From the NCBI RefSeq assembly GCF_003977685.1, contig NZ_RYZH01000050.1, positions 1 through 46,393 on the forward strand: a stretch of DNA of 46,393 nt. Reading direction: 5' to 3'. Position 1 is the stretch's first letter. The number at the start of each line of letters is the position of its first letter. Source of the stretch: Tautonia sociabilis. GTDB lineage: Bacteria; Planctomycetota; Planctomycetia; Isosphaerales; Isosphaeraceae. The notes under the pieces are model-generated. The model ran no database searches, had not been told where the DNA came from, and was given only the letters and a program-made list of their open reading frames with translations. A program made the position numbers and the translations under genes. This document shows positions 16,540 through 27,381 of the stretch, in pieces.

Positions 16540-17310
16540 GTGAGCCGTCCGGTGGGAGCCGAGGCCGCGATCGTGACAGGGGCCTCCAGCGGGATCGGCG
16601 CCGCGATGGCGGCGCAACTGGCGGACCGGGGAGTGCGGGTCGGGCTGACGGCCCGGAGGACCGACCTCCTGGACGCTCTGGCCGCCTCGATCCGGGCCCG
16701 GGGAGGGACGGCGGCCGTCTCGGCGGCCGACGCGGCGGATCCGGACGCGACCCGGAGGGCGATCGCGCTGCTGGACCGGCAGATTGGCCCGGTCGATCTG
16801 CTGATCGCCAACGCCGGGATCGGCCGGAGCACGCCCGCCGTCGGGTTCTCGGCCGGAGTGGTCGACGAGCTGTTCCGGGTGAACCTGATCGGGGCGTCGG
16901 CCGCGATCGAGGCGGTCTTGCCGGGGATGATCGAGCGGAGACGAGGGAGGATCGTCGGCATCGGCAGCCTCGCCTCGATCCGAGGGCTCCCCGGCTCGGC
17001 CGGGTACTGCGCGAGCAAGGCGGCGCTGGCGACCCTGCTGGAAGGCCTCCGAGTCGACCTGAGGAGGCTCGGCATCTCGGTCTCGATCGTCCAGCCCGGA
17101 TTCGTGCAGACCCCGATGACCGATCGGGCGACGCACCCCCGCCCCTGGCTGATGGACGCCGACCGGGCCGCCCGGATCATCCTGGACGGGATCGCCCGGG
17201 GACGTCGTCGGATCGACTTCCCCGGGCCGATGGCCGCCCTGCTCCGGCTGGTGAGGGCGCTGCCGGATCCGGTCTTCGACCGACTGGCGGCCCGGATCCT
17301 CTCGGGCTGA
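16540..17310 (+). CDS. SDR-family oxidoreductase
   Basis: The 256-residue classical SDR has the cofactor motif TGASSGIG (residues 13-20), NAG at 91-93, and a complete catalytic set: Ser143, Tyr156 and Lys160 (YCASK). The PGFVQTPMTD segment after the active site is typical. It should reduce or oxidise a hydroxyl or keto substrate with NAD(P)H in the cytoplasm. Residues near the C-terminus (FPGPMAALLRLVRALPDP) resemble those of SDRs annotated as membrane-associated or lipid-related, but substrate cannot be read from sequence. The GTG start follows aggggagga at 16525-16533 with good spacing. In contrast to the SDR at 324, it looks catalytically intact. Confidence 0.88.
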   Translation: MSRPVGAEAAIVTGASSGIGAAMAAQLADRGVRVGLTARRTDLLDALAASIRARGGTAAVSAADAADPDATRRAIALLDRQIGPVDLLIANAGIGRSTPAVGFSAGVVDELFRVNLIGASAAIEAVLPGMIERRRGRIVGIGSLASIRGLPGSAGYCASKAALATLLEGLRVDLRRLGISVSIVQPGFVQTPMTDRATHPRPWLMDADRAARIILDGIARGRRRIDFPGPMAALLRLVRALPDPVFDRLAARILSG

Positions 17311-17326
17311 TCGCGATCGGCCCGAG
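17301..17326. terminator. Bidirectional hairpin between convergent genes
   Basis: CTCGGGC at 17301-17307 pairs with GCCCGAG at 17320-17326. The intervening bases GATCGCGATC are themselves self-complementary, so the stem can extend to about 11-12 bp with one T-G mismatch. It includes the SDR stop codon and lies 6 bp from the end of the convergent lipoprotein gene. There is no T-tract, so this is a likely but not typical intrinsic terminator. Confidence 0.42.
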
Positions 17327-17331
17327 CCGGC

Positions 17332-17649
17332 TCAGAATCCCGGAGGGCAGCCGACGACGATCTGCCTCATCTCGCCGAGGATCCCGGCCGGAACGCCGAT
17401 GAGCGCGGCCGCGGCCACCTTGCCAGCGGTCCCCGTGCCGGTCGATTGATAGTATTCCACCGGCTTCCGGAGCATCGGGTGGCGGTCCACGAACGTCACC
17501 CGGTTCGGGACGCCCGCGGCGGGGTCCGAGGCCACGATCGACGGATCCATCGCGATCGACTGATTCCGGAGAAATTCCTTGCGGTGGCAACCGGTCGTCA
17601 TACCAGCCGCCAGCGCAAGCAGCACCATCCCGATTGTCCTCGACGACAT
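17332..17649 (-). CDS. Small putative lipoprotein, unknown function
   Basis: The 105-residue protein begins with a short basic N-terminus and hydrophobic segment, followed by TTGC, where Cys21 is a likely lipidation site. The mature part is rich in Pro, Val and Gly, with the segment VTFVDRHPMLRKPVEYYQST and a late Ala/Gly-rich hydrophobic stretch (AGKVAAAALIGVPAGILGEM) that may insert in or contact the membrane. It resembles other small planctomycetal lipoproteins of unknown role. A good aggagg site lies 9 bases before ATG 17649. No confident family. Confidence 0.6.
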   Translation of the reverse strand: MSSRTIGMVLLALAAGMTTGCHRKEFLRNQSIAMDPSIVASDPAAGVPNRVTFVDRHPMLRKPVEYYQSTGTGTAGKVAAAALIGVPAGILGEMRQIVVGCPPGF

Positions 17650-17778
17650 GAGATCAGCCCTCCTGAGGGCGATCCACCATCGGAATGGACCGGACGGTCG
17701 GTCCGGGCATCGCCCGGGGAAGTATGCCCCTCGGGGGAGCCTCGGGCCAGGACGATCGGCGATCTCCTCGGGCCGGAT

Positions 17779-17793
17779 CGGAGCGATGCTCCG
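17779..17793 (-). terminator. GC-rich triloop hairpin downstream of the CAP gene
   Basis: The perfect inverted repeat CGGAGC-GAT-GCTCCG lies about 60 bases past the stop codon of the CAP-domain gene (read on the minus strand). No U-tract follows, so it may be a processing or regulatory hairpin instead. Confidence 0.25.
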
Positions 17794-17852
17794 TTCCTGT
17801 CGGTCGCGAGGGCGAGGGAGTGCGACTCGGCCCTGACCCGCCCAGGGTCGAG

Positions 17853-18422
17853 CTAGGGCAGGGGGGTGGCGAAGACGACGCACCAGTACGGTCGGCCGCC
17901 CTCATCCTCCCGGCGGGAGGCACCCAGCTCCTCGAAGTCGCCGAGGATGTTCCTCCGATGCCCCGGGCTGTTCATCCAGCCCTCCATGACCTCCTCGACC
18001 GTCTCCTGGCCGGAGGCGATGTTCTCACCAACGCTCCGGAACGCATACCCCCGCCGCTCGACGCGATCGGCCGGCGAGGAGCCGTCGTGCCCCTTGTGGC
18101 GGAGCCGGCCCAGGGAAACCAGGCCCGAGGAGTGCTCTCGGGCGGCGTCGGCCAGGGTCGGCGACCAGGAGAGCGGCGGCAGGCCCCGGGCGGTTCGGAT
18201 GGCGTTGTGCCGCTCCAGCAGGGCCGAGCCGAGCGCGTCGGGCCCCGTCTGCCCTCCCCCCAGCCGAATCGGGGTGGCGATTCGCTCCGTTGGAACCCGG
18301 GGCGTCCCGGCCGGCGGCTTCGGAAGGCCGCCGCAGGCCATCGGCAGCAACCCCAGCGCGGCCGGGAGGAGGGCGATCCAGGCAAGAGAGGGCGGTCCTG
18401 TCGGTCGGGCCGGGAGACGCAT
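17853..18422 (-). CDS. CAP/SCP-domain (YkwD-like) exported protein
   Basis: The 189-residue protein has an N-terminal signal-like segment (residues 12-30, ending PMAC, possibly lipidated). The CAP domain spans about 65-189, with the characteristic ERHNAIRTARGLPPLSW, AREHSSGL, the central GHDG, GENIASG and the block WMNSPGHRRNIL. The two histidines and two glutamates of the CAP cavity are therefore present. Bacterial CAP proteins are extracytoplasmic and of poorly known function. The ATG at 18422 has a ggagga site 9 bases upstream. The gene is divergent from the exonuclease-WYL gene. Confidence 0.85.
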   Translation of the reverse strand: MRLPARPTGPPSLAWIALLPAALGLLPMACGGLPKPPAGTPRVPTERIATPIRLGGGQTGPDALGSALLERHNAIRTARGLPPLSWSPTLADAAREHSSGLVSLGRLRHKGHDGSSPADRVERRGYAFRSVGENIASGQETVEEVMEGWMNSPGHRRNILGDFEELGASRREDEGGRPYWCVVFATPLP

Positions 18423-18637
18423 CGGGAGCGGTCCTCCAGGTCGGATCGGCTCGGGACTCGGATCCAGCGGCGCCGGGAAGGGCCCGGGGACGGCCGATGG
18501 CGCACGATCTCCTCGACTCGAAACCAGGTCAAGCCCGGGACTCGGACGGGCAGGCGGGCGGCCTGGGCTCCCCGTAGAATCGATCGGTCGATCCATCGGT
18601 CGGGGTGCCGAGGTCCACCGAAGCGGAGGGGGCAAGC

Positions 18638-19513
18638 ATGACGGCGAGGCCGGGCGGACCGATCGTGGCGATCGATCTGGAGACGACGGGACTGTTCCCG
18701 GAATCGGACCGGATCGTCGAGATTGGCGCCGTCCGGTTCGATGCGAACGGAGTGGAATCCGGCCGGTTCGAGCGGCTGGTCCATCCCGGGAGGCCGATGA
18801 GCCCCTCGGCCGAGCGGATCCACGGCATCTCCGACGCCATGCTTGCCGGGGCCGACCCCGCGGCGGTCGTTCTCCCCGACTTCCTTCTGTGGCTGGAGGA
18901 GGACCCGCCGGGACTGGTCCTGGCGCATCACGCCCGGTTCGATGCCGCGTTTCTCGGGCGGGAGCTGGCCCGACTGGGTCGGCCGCTGCCGGCGTTGGAG
19001 GTGTCCGACACCCTGGCCCTGGCCCGCCGCCTGTTTCCCCGGGCCCCGAGCCACCGACTTGAGGTCCTTTGCGAGCAACTGGGGATCGACCCCGGCCCCG
19101 CGCACCGGGCGATCGCCGACTGCCTGCGTGTGAAGGGGCTCTGGCTGGCGATCGGAGGCCAGGGCGGCCCGCTCGTTCGTTACCCGATCTTCGATCCGAG
19201 CCGGGGAGACACCGCCCCCTCCGGCTGGGAGGCGGTCTCCGAGGCGATCGCCCGGGGGGCCCGGCTCCGGATCCGGTACGCCGGCGGGTCGAGGGGACCG
19301 GGGCCCAGGGAGATCGTCCCCCGGCGGTTCTCGCACAAGGGGGGGGCCGCCTACCTCGTGGCGGTGTGCCTGGAAGACGGCTTCGAGAAGGCGTTTCGGC
19401 TCGATCGGGTCCGATCGATCGAGGAACTCGGCCCCTCCGGAGCAGGCTCGATCCCCCCCTCGACGGGGCTCCGGCCGGATGCTCCGCTTGAACCGACTCC
19501 CCGGGGAGACTAA
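18638..19513 (+). CDS. DEDDh 3'-5' exonuclease fused to a WYL domain
   Basis: The 291-residue protein has a DnaQ/PolC-epsilon-like exonuclease domain (about residues 8-170) with the complete DEDDh set: Asp13 and Glu15 in AIDLETTG, Asp102 in HHARFDAAF, His156 and Asp161 in HRAIADCL. Residues 200-265 form a WYL-like domain (RLRIRYAGGSRG, later IVPRRFSHKGGAAYL and FRLDRVRSIEEL), which in other proteins senses nucleic acid or small nucleotide ligands in DNA damage and defence regulators. The exonuclease would degrade DNA or RNA 3' to 5' in the cytoplasm, with WYL as a ligand or nucleic acid sensor. ATG 18638 has ggagggggg 5 bases upstream. Confidence 0.82.
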   Translation: MTARPGGPIVAIDLETTGLFPESDRIVEIGAVRFDANGVESGRFERLVHPGRPMSPSAERIHGISDAMLAGADPAAVVLPDFLLWLEEDPPGLVLAHHARFDAAFLGRELARLGRPLPALEVSDTLALARRLFPRAPSHRLEVLCEQLGIDPGPAHRAIADCLRVKGLWLAIGGQGGPLVRYPIFDPSRGDTAPSGWEAVSEAIARGARLRIRYAGGSRGPGPREIVPRRFSHKGGAAYLVAVCLEDGFEKAFRLDRVRSIEELGPSGAGSIPPSTGLRPDAPLEPTPRGD

Positions 19514-19633
19514 CTTAGGAACTTGAGGCCGCCTCGGCCGACCCGTCGGGCCTGCCCGGGTCGACGGCTGCTTCCGGTCCCCGGTCGGCCGGCCGACGGT
19601 CGGGGACGCATCGAATCGCTGCCCGAGGACCGC

Positions 19634-20188
19634 ATGTTCATCGCCACACTGCTGATCCTGTTCGGCGTCGCCGCCCGGCTCAATCCGGACCACGTCCATA
19701 ACCTCGTGCCGATCGGGGCGATGGCACTCTATGCCGGTGCCCGGCTCCCCCGGGGTTGGGCCTTCGCCGTGCCGGTCGCGATCATGGTGGCGAGCGACTT
19801 CGTGCTGGATCGCTACTATTACGCCGAGTACGAGCGGGCGCTGCTCGATCCGTCCCGGCTGGCGGTCTACGGGGCCTACCTCGCGATGGTCCTGCTCGGC
19901 CGACAGACCTGCCGGGAGTCGAGGTTCGCCGTGCCGGTGACGATGACGCTGGTCGGCTCGCTCCTGTTCTTCTTCGTCACGAACTTCGCCGCCTGGGCCT
20001 CGGGGATGTCGCTCCAGCCCCGGACGCCGACCGGCCTGATCGCCTGCTTCGGCGACGCCGTGCCGTTTTACCGGAACACGATCGCGGCCGACCTGCTCGG
20101 CGCCGTCGCTCTCTTCGGGCTCGACGCCCTGCTCCGGCCGGTCCTCGCCTCCCGGCCGGTGGCGACGGCCGGCGTCTCAGCGGAGTGA
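19634..20188 (+). CDS. DUF6580-type membrane protein, putative transporter
   Basis: The 184-residue protein has about five hydrophobic segments and resembles the DUF6580 putative transport family, which shares the layout of ECF substrate-binding S components. Visible features are an N-terminal LILFGVAARLNPDHVHNLVP, an AMALYAGARLPRGWAF loop, SDFVLDRYYYAEY, and VTNFAAWASGM near the middle. Its TGA overlaps the GTG of mfnB, so the two are co-translated, suggesting that it handles a precursor or vitamin connected to methanofuran synthesis; this is inference. No ECF ATPase or T component is nearby. The ATG at 19634 begins the first hydrophobic segment. Confidence 0.65.
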   Translation: MFIATLLILFGVAARLNPDHVHNLVPIGAMALYAGARLPRGWAFAVPVAIMVASDFVLDRYYYAEYERALLDPSRLAVYGAYLAMVLLGRQTCRESRFAVPVTMTLVGSLLFFFVTNFAAWASGMSLQPRTPTGLIACFGDAVPFYRNTIAADLLGAVALFGLDALLRPVLASRPVATAGVSAE

Positions 20189-20967
20189 GCCGCCTGGTGT
20201 TCGGCCTTCCGGCCCCGGCCTTGCTCGTCAGTGTTCGGTCGACGGAGGAGGCGAGGGCAGCCGTTCTCGGCGGGGCCTCGGTGATCGACGTGAAGGAACC
20301 GGCCCGGGGGCCGCTCGGCTGCGCCGACCCCGGGACTTGGCTCGCCGTCCGAGCCGAGGTCCCTCGGGAGATTCCGGTGACGGTCGCCCTGGGAGAGCTG
20401 AGCGACTGGCTCGGCCAGGATCCGCCCCCGGCCTCGGCCTTCGAGGGGATCGCGGCGCGGAAGGTCGGCCTCGCCGGGATGTCGGGCCGGGAGTGGCCTC
20501 GGCTCTGGGAGGAGGTCCGTCGGGCGTTCGGCCCCGGACCGCCCTGGGTGGCGGTCGCCTACCTCGACCACGATCGGGCCGGCTCCCCGCCTCCGGCCCA
20601 GATTCGAGACCTGGCGAGCACGCTTCCCGGGTGCGTCGGCCTGTTGCTGGACACCTGGGAGAAGGCCGCTCCGGCGGCCCGGCTGGGATTGCCTCCCGGG
20701 TGGTTTTCCCCGATCCGGGACTCCGGCCGGTTCGTCGCCCTCGCCGGGGGGATCCGGCCGGAGCAGGTCCCGGCGCTGGCGGCGATCGGCCCCGACGTGG
20801 TCGCGGTTCGGGGGGCGGCCTGCGCCGGCGGAGATCGGTTGGGGAGCGTCTCCCCGGATCGGGTCCAGGAACTGGCCGACGCGGTGGCCTCGATCGCCCC
20901 GGGAGCGTCCCGGCCCTCCCGGAGTCCCGAGGCGGTGGCGTGCTCAGGGCCCTCCGCGATAGGCTGA
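20185..20967 (+). CDS. mfnB: (5-formylfuran-3-yl)methyl phosphate synthase (MfnB)
   Basis: The 260-residue TIM-barrel protein belongs to the DUF556/MfnB family, which makes the furan core of methanofuran from two glyceraldehyde 3-phosphates. Conserved features include VIDVKEPARGPLGCA with Lys37, ARKVGLAGM with Lys93, YLDHDRA and LAGGIRPEQVPAL; the two lysines correspond to the Schiff-base and catalytic lysines described for the archaeal enzyme. The GTG at 20185 overlaps the DUF6580 stop as GTGA. Located about 10 kb from mch and fhcC, it shows that methanofuran synthesis genes are spread over the locus. Identification is firm; kinetics are not known here. Confidence 0.88.
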   Translation: MSRLVFGLPAPALLVSVRSTEEARAAVLGGASVIDVKEPARGPLGCADPGTWLAVRAEVPREIPVTVALGELSDWLGQDPPPASAFEGIAARKVGLAGMSGREWPRLWEEVRRAFGPGPPWVAVAYLDHDRAGSPPPAQIRDLASTLPGCVGLLLDTWEKAAPAARLGLPPGWFSPIRDSGRFVALAGGIRPEQVPALAAIGPDVVAVRGAACAGGDRLGSVSPDRVQELADAVASIAPGASRPSRSPEAVACSGPSAIG

Positions 20968-21030
20968 TGAGGGGCCGGGGGCACCAGGGAGTTCCCCGGC
21001 TCGAGGAGCGTTCCGAGGAGTCCGACCACG

Positions 21031-21807
21031 ATGCTGGGACAGCCCGACACCACCCCGTACGACCTGAGGTTTTCTCTGCTCGGGGTGCCGATCCGGGTGC
21101 ATCCGGCCTTCTGGCTCGTGGGAGTGATCCTGGGCTTCGACCAGACGGACCCGGGGAGGACCCTCGTCTGGGTGGCCGTGCTGTTCGTCTCGATCCTCTG
21201 GCACGAGATGGGGCACGCCTTGGCCTCGAAGGGGCTGGGGCTGCGGCCGAGCGTCCTGCTCTACTGGATGGGGGGGCTCTGCTTCAGCGACCGCAACCGC
21301 CTGCCGCTGCCCGGCAGGTCCGCGGTCATCCTCGGCGGCCCGGCGGCGGGGCTGGTCCTCGGGCTGGTGACGGCGGCCGTCGGCTTCGCCGGCGCCGGGA
21401 TGACCCTCACCGACGATCTGGCGCTGTTCGGCCTCGGCTCGGGGGACTCCATCGCGGCGTCCTGGAAGATCGAGAACGAGTACCTGTTCAGCTTCTACCG
21501 GAGCATGCTCTTCTTCAACTTCGGCTGGACGCTGGTGAACTTGCTGCCCATCTGGTTCCTGGACGGCGGCCAGTTCCTCGCCGAGCGCCTCTGCCGGCGT
21601 CGCCGGTTCGAGGGGATGCGGCAGACGCACATCGTGGGGATGATCACCGCCGGGCTGGTGGCGCTGTGGGCGGCCTCGGAGCAGGACATGTTCCTGGCGA
21701 TCTTCTTCGGCCTCTTCGCCTTCAACAACTTCCAGCAGCTCCAGGTGTTGCAGCGCGGCCGAGGCGCCGTTGACGATCCGGGAGACTGGTGGCGGGGCGG
21801 GCGGTAA
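21031..21807 (+). CDS. Site-2 protease family (M50) metalloprotease
   Basis: The 258-residue membrane protein has the zinc motif HEMGH (His58, Glu59, His62) in a transmembrane helix and the second ligand motif LDGG with Asp178 in NLLPIWFLDGG, as in SpoIVFB-like rhomboid-independent intramembrane proteases. About five to six hydrophobic segments are present and no PDZ domain is seen. It probably cleaves membrane-bound regulators within the bilayer. The gene follows mfnB by 63 bp and is almost contiguous with a small membrane protein gene starting 2 bp after its stop. Substrate unknown. Confidence 0.88.
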   Translation: MLGQPDTTPYDLRFSLLGVPIRVHPAFWLVGVILGFDQTDPGRTLVWVAVLFVSILWHEMGHALASKGLGLRPSVLLYWMGGLCFSDRNRLPLPGRSAVILGGPAAGLVLGLVTAAVGFAGAGMTLTDDLALFGLGSGDSIAASWKIENEYLFSFYRSMLFFNFGWTLVNLLPIWFLDGGQFLAERLCRRRRFEGMRQTHIVGMITAGLVALWAASEQDMFLAIFFGLFAFNNFQQLQVLQRGRGAVDDPGDWWRGGR

Positions 21808-21809
21808 CG

Positions 21810-22145
21810 ATGGCGATGGGCCCGTCGGGGATCTGGCTGGGGATCGTCGCGGTGCTCCTGGCGCTGGGGGCGGCCTTGTGGCTGGTGGGCCGGGCGGGGC
21901 TGGGGCGGGGAGACTTCGAGATCAGGCTCGGCCCGGGAGACCGGGTCGAGGTGCGGGGCCGGGTTCCCCGGTCGAAGGTGCCGGGGATCCGAGGGTTCTT
22001 CCGGGAGCAGCCGGGAGGGGTTCCCCGGGGCCGGATTGTCGGCCGGTTCGGGCCGGGGGGGACCCCCGTGCTTCGCTTCTCCGGGGGGATTGGCCCGGGG
22101 ACCCGGCAGCGGGCCCGGAACTTCCTGATCGATCACCTGCGATGA
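21810..22145 (+). CDS. Small membrane-anchored protein, unknown
   Basis: The 111-residue protein has one N-terminal transmembrane helix (about residues 7-29, IWLGIVAVLLALGAALWLV) followed by a basic, glycine-rich region of about 80 residues (DFEIRLGPGDRVEVRGRVP, GIGPGTRQRARNFLIDHL). It does not match a family I recognise. ATG 21810 is 2 bp after the M50 stop; a GTG at 21789 would overlap the protease gene. Its tight coupling to the M50 gene suggests a partner or substrate of the protease, but this is inference. Confidence 0.6.
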   Translation: MAMGPSGIWLGIVAVLLALGAALWLVGRAGLGRGDFEIRLGPGDRVEVRGRVPRSKVPGIRGFFREQPGGVPRGRIVGRFGPGGTPVLRFSGGIGPGTRQRARNFLIDHLR

Positions 22146-22159
22146 GCCGCCGCGCCCTT

Positions 22160-22178
22160 CCAATCGCCGGCCGATTGG
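22160..22178. promoter_or_regulatory. Perfect inverted repeat between two genes, upstream of lon
   Basis: CCAATCG at 22160-22166 and CGATTGG at 22172-22178 flank the 5-base centre CCGGC. It is 14 bp after the stop of the preceding gene and 70 bp before the lon start. It may be a repressor operator or a transcript hairpin; there is no T-tract and it does not match a CIRCE element. Confidence 0.35.
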
Positions 22179-22248
22179 CCGAGAATCAATCGCTTCCAGC
22201 CCGCGCCGGCCCCTCGGCGTACCGATAGGGATCTGTAGCGACGAGACG

Positions 22249-24762
<2,514 letters not shown>

Positions 24763-24788
24763 CCCCGGGGCGGGAAGGGATCGGACCG

Positions 24789-26075
24789 ATGGCCCAGGAC
24801 CCCCTCTGCCTGCTCTGCGTCGAGCCGAGGTTCCCCGGCCGCCTGGGAGCGGTGGCCGACTGGCTCGTTCGCACCCGGGGCTACCGCTGCTGGTTCTACT
24901 GCAACGGCGTCGGCCCGCGGGACCACTGGCCTCCCTCCACCGGCCGGGGGCTGGAGGTCGTCCGCTTCGAGGTCGGCGGCGTCGCCCGGGAGCGTTCGGT
25001 CCCCTGGACCCGTTCCCTGGAGCGCGGCCTCTGCTACGCCTACGGCGCCTGGGAGGTGCTCGAGGCCCGCCGACCCGGGCCAATCGACGTCGTGCTCGGC
25101 CGTTCCCACGGCCTCGGCTCCACGCTCTTCGTCCCCGCCTTCGCGCCGAGGGCCCCGATCGTCAACCTGTTCGACTATTACTACCTCCCCCGCTCGTACG
25201 ACCTCGCGGACGACCTGGCCCACCGCCTCCCCCCCGACTACGTCCGATGGCGGCAGTCCGCCAACGCCATGGATCTGCTCGACCTGGAGAACGGCGTCCT
25301 CCCCTGGACCACCTCCGAATGGCAGCGCGGCCTCTTTCCCCCGGAGTACCGCGACGACTTCTTCGTGCAGCACGACGGCGTCGACCTCCGCCGCTTCCGC
25401 GGCGAGCCTCGCCGGGCCGGGAGCCGATCGCGTGCGATCGCCGGCCGATCGGTGCCGGAAGGGGCCCTCGTCGTCAGCTTCATCGCCCCGGAGCCGGATC
25501 GCCTCCGGGGGTTCGACCGCTTCCTCTCGCTTTCCAATCGCCTGATCCGGGAACGAGCCGACGTGATCTGCGTCGTCCTCGGCGGCGGCCCGGTGCGCCG
25601 GGGCCTGGACGTCGAGCACTTCGGGGCCGATTTCGGCACCCTCGCGCTGCGGGACGACCCTCCCGCCGACCCGGCTCGCCTCTGGATGCTCGGCGCCGTC
25701 TCCCCCGAGACGGTCGCCGAGCTGCTCCGGACGACCGACCTCCACGTCTACCCCTCCCGGCCCTTCGTGCCGAGCCGGTCGCTGTTCGAGGCGATGGCCG
25801 CCGGGGCCCCGGTCCTGGCCTGGGACGCCGAGCCGGTGCGCGAGGTGCTCGACGACGGCCGAACCGGCCGGATCACCCCCGCCGACGACCCGGAGCGGGC
25901 CGCTCTCCTTGCGCTCGATCTCCTCGCCGACGCCGACACCCGCCAGGCGATCGGAGAGGGAGCCGCCGCCGTCTCCCGAGAGCGATTCGACCGAGATCGT
26001 TGCCTCTCCCGACTGGCCGGGCTCCTGGACGACCTGGCGAAGCGGTCCTACTCCCCGGCGATCGGGGGGCGGTGA
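24789..26075 (+). CDS. GT4-family glycosyltransferase
   Basis: The 428-residue GT-B fold protein has an N-terminal acceptor domain (begins LCLLCVEPRFPGRLGAVADW) and a C-terminal donor domain with VVSFIAPEPDRLRGFDRFL, LWMLGAVSPETVAELLR and the conserved SRSLFEAMAAGAPVLAWD segment containing the donor-binding Glu. It should transfer a sugar from a nucleotide-sugar in the cytoplasm to a polysaccharide or lipid acceptor. It lies 26 bp after lon and 6 bp before a second GT4 gene. Of the three GT4 proteins here it is the most different in its N-terminal half. Confidence 0.85.
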   Translation: MAQDPLCLLCVEPRFPGRLGAVADWLVRTRGYRCWFYCNGVGPRDHWPPSTGRGLEVVRFEVGGVARERSVPWTRSLERGLCYAYGAWEVLEARRPGPIDVVLGRSHGLGSTLFVPAFAPRAPIVNLFDYYYLPRSYDLADDLAHRLPPDYVRWRQSANAMDLLDLENGVLPWTTSEWQRGLFPPEYRDDFFVQHDGVDLRRFRGEPRRAGSRSRAIAGRSVPEGALVVSFIAPEPDRLRGFDRFLSLSNRLIRERADVICVVLGGGPVRRGLDVEHFGADFGTLALRDDPPADPARLWMLGAVSPETVAELLRTTDLHVYPSRPFVPSRSLFEAMAAGAPVLAWDAEPVREVLDDGRTGRITPADDPERAALLALDLLADADTRQAIGEGAAAVSRERFDRDRCLSRLAGLLDDLAKRSYSPAIGGR

Positions 26076-26081
26076 TCGCCG

Positions 26082-27329
26082 ATGGATGTCCTGTTCATCC
26101 ACCAGGCATTCCCGGCCCAGTTCGGCCGGCTGGCGCTGGAGCTGGCCCGGCGGTACGGCTGGCGCTGCCGGTTTTTGGTCGAGTCGCTCTCGGCCTGCCC
26201 GACCCCGAGCCGGTCGATGCTGGAAACGCTGGAGATCCACCAGGTCCCGGTTGATCCTCCCCGACCCAGGGGGGGCCTCCCCTGGCCCCAGGTCTTCGGC
26301 GGCTGGCTGGAGCAGTGTTCCTCGTACCGCTCCGCCTTCGACCGGCTCGGCCTCCGGTCCGACCTCGTCGTCGCCCACGGCGGCCAGGGGGCGCCGATCG
26401 CCTTCCTCCGGGAGGCGGTCAGTGCCCCGATTGTCAACTATTGCGAATATTACTTCCCAACCCGGTTCGCGGATCTCACCTACCGCGTCGATCTCCCTCC
26501 CGCCGAGGTCGCGCCGTTCTACCCCCGCTGCATCAACGCCCCGACGCTGATCGCCCTCCAGAACGCCGACGCCGGCTACTCCCCCACCCGGTTCCAGCGC
26601 GACTCGTTTCCTGAGCGCTACCACCCGAAGATCGAGGTCCACTTCGACGGCATCGACACCGAGCTGTACCGCCCCCAGCCGGCCGGGGAGCTGATCCTCC
26701 CGGACGGACGCCGGATCGGCCCCGGGGAGCGGGTCGTCACCTTCGTCGCCCGAGGGCTGGAGTCGATGCGGGGCTTTGACCTGTTCGTCGCGGTTGCCTC
26801 CCGGATCGCTCGGGAGCGATCCGACGTCGTCTTCGTCTGCGCGGGATCGGAGATCACCTATTACGGCTGGGACAATCACCACACCGGAGGGGCCTCGTCC
26901 TTCCGATCCTGGGCGATGGAGCGTCTCGATGCCCCGGCCGACCGCTTCGCCTTCCTCGGCCACATCGAGCCGGAGGCCCTGGCGGCCGTGCTCTCCCGGA
27001 GCGACCTGCACCTGTTCCCGACGGTGCCGTTCGTGCCGTCGTGGTCGTTCTTCAACGCGATGGCCTGCGCTCGGGTGGTGATCGGCGCCGAGGTCGCCCC
27101 GGTGCTCGAGGTGATCGATCCTGGCCGGACCGGGCTGGTCGCTCCGCTGTTCGACACCGACCGCTGGGCCGAGCTGGCGCTGGAGGTGCTTGCCCGCCCC
27201 TCGGAGTTCGAGCCGATCGGCCGGGCCGCCGCCGACCTGATCCGGGAGCGGTACAGCCTCGACGCCTGCGTCCCCGACCTGCGAGACTACTTCGAACGGG
27301 TTGCCTCCGGGCGCCCCCCCGACTCGTGA
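26082..27329 (+). CDS. GT4-family glycosyltransferase, paralogue A
   Basis: The 415-residue GT-B glycosyltransferase begins MDVLFIHQAFPAQFGRLALE and carries the blocks NYCEYYFPTRFADLTYRVD, VHFDGIDTELYRP, ARGLESMRGFD and HLFPTVPFVPSWSFFNAMAC. It is closely similar along its whole length to the gene at 27883, so the two arose by duplication. Asn occupies the position of the donor-binding Glu in the NAMAC segment. It probably works in exopolysaccharide or envelope glycan assembly at the cytoplasmic face. Donor and acceptor are unknown. Confidence 0.85.
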   Translation: MDVLFIHQAFPAQFGRLALELARRYGWRCRFLVESLSACPTPSRSMLETLEIHQVPVDPPRPRGGLPWPQVFGGWLEQCSSYRSAFDRLGLRSDLVVAHGGQGAPIAFLREAVSAPIVNYCEYYFPTRFADLTYRVDLPPAEVAPFYPRCINAPTLIALQNADAGYSPTRFQRDSFPERYHPKIEVHFDGIDTELYRPQPAGELILPDGRRIGPGERVVTFVARGLESMRGFDLFVAVASRIARERSDVVFVCAGSEITYYGWDNHHTGGASSFRSWAMERLDAPADRFAFLGHIEPEALAAVLSRSDLHLFPTVPFVPSWSFFNAMACARVVIGAEVAPVLEVIDPGRTGLVAPLFDTDRWAELALEVLARPSEFEPIGRAAADLIRERYSLDACVPDLRDYFERVASGRPPDS

Positions 27330-27381
27330 TTGGGCCGCCGATCGCCACTCCCCGACGGCCCCTCGGATCGAGGCGACGCGC

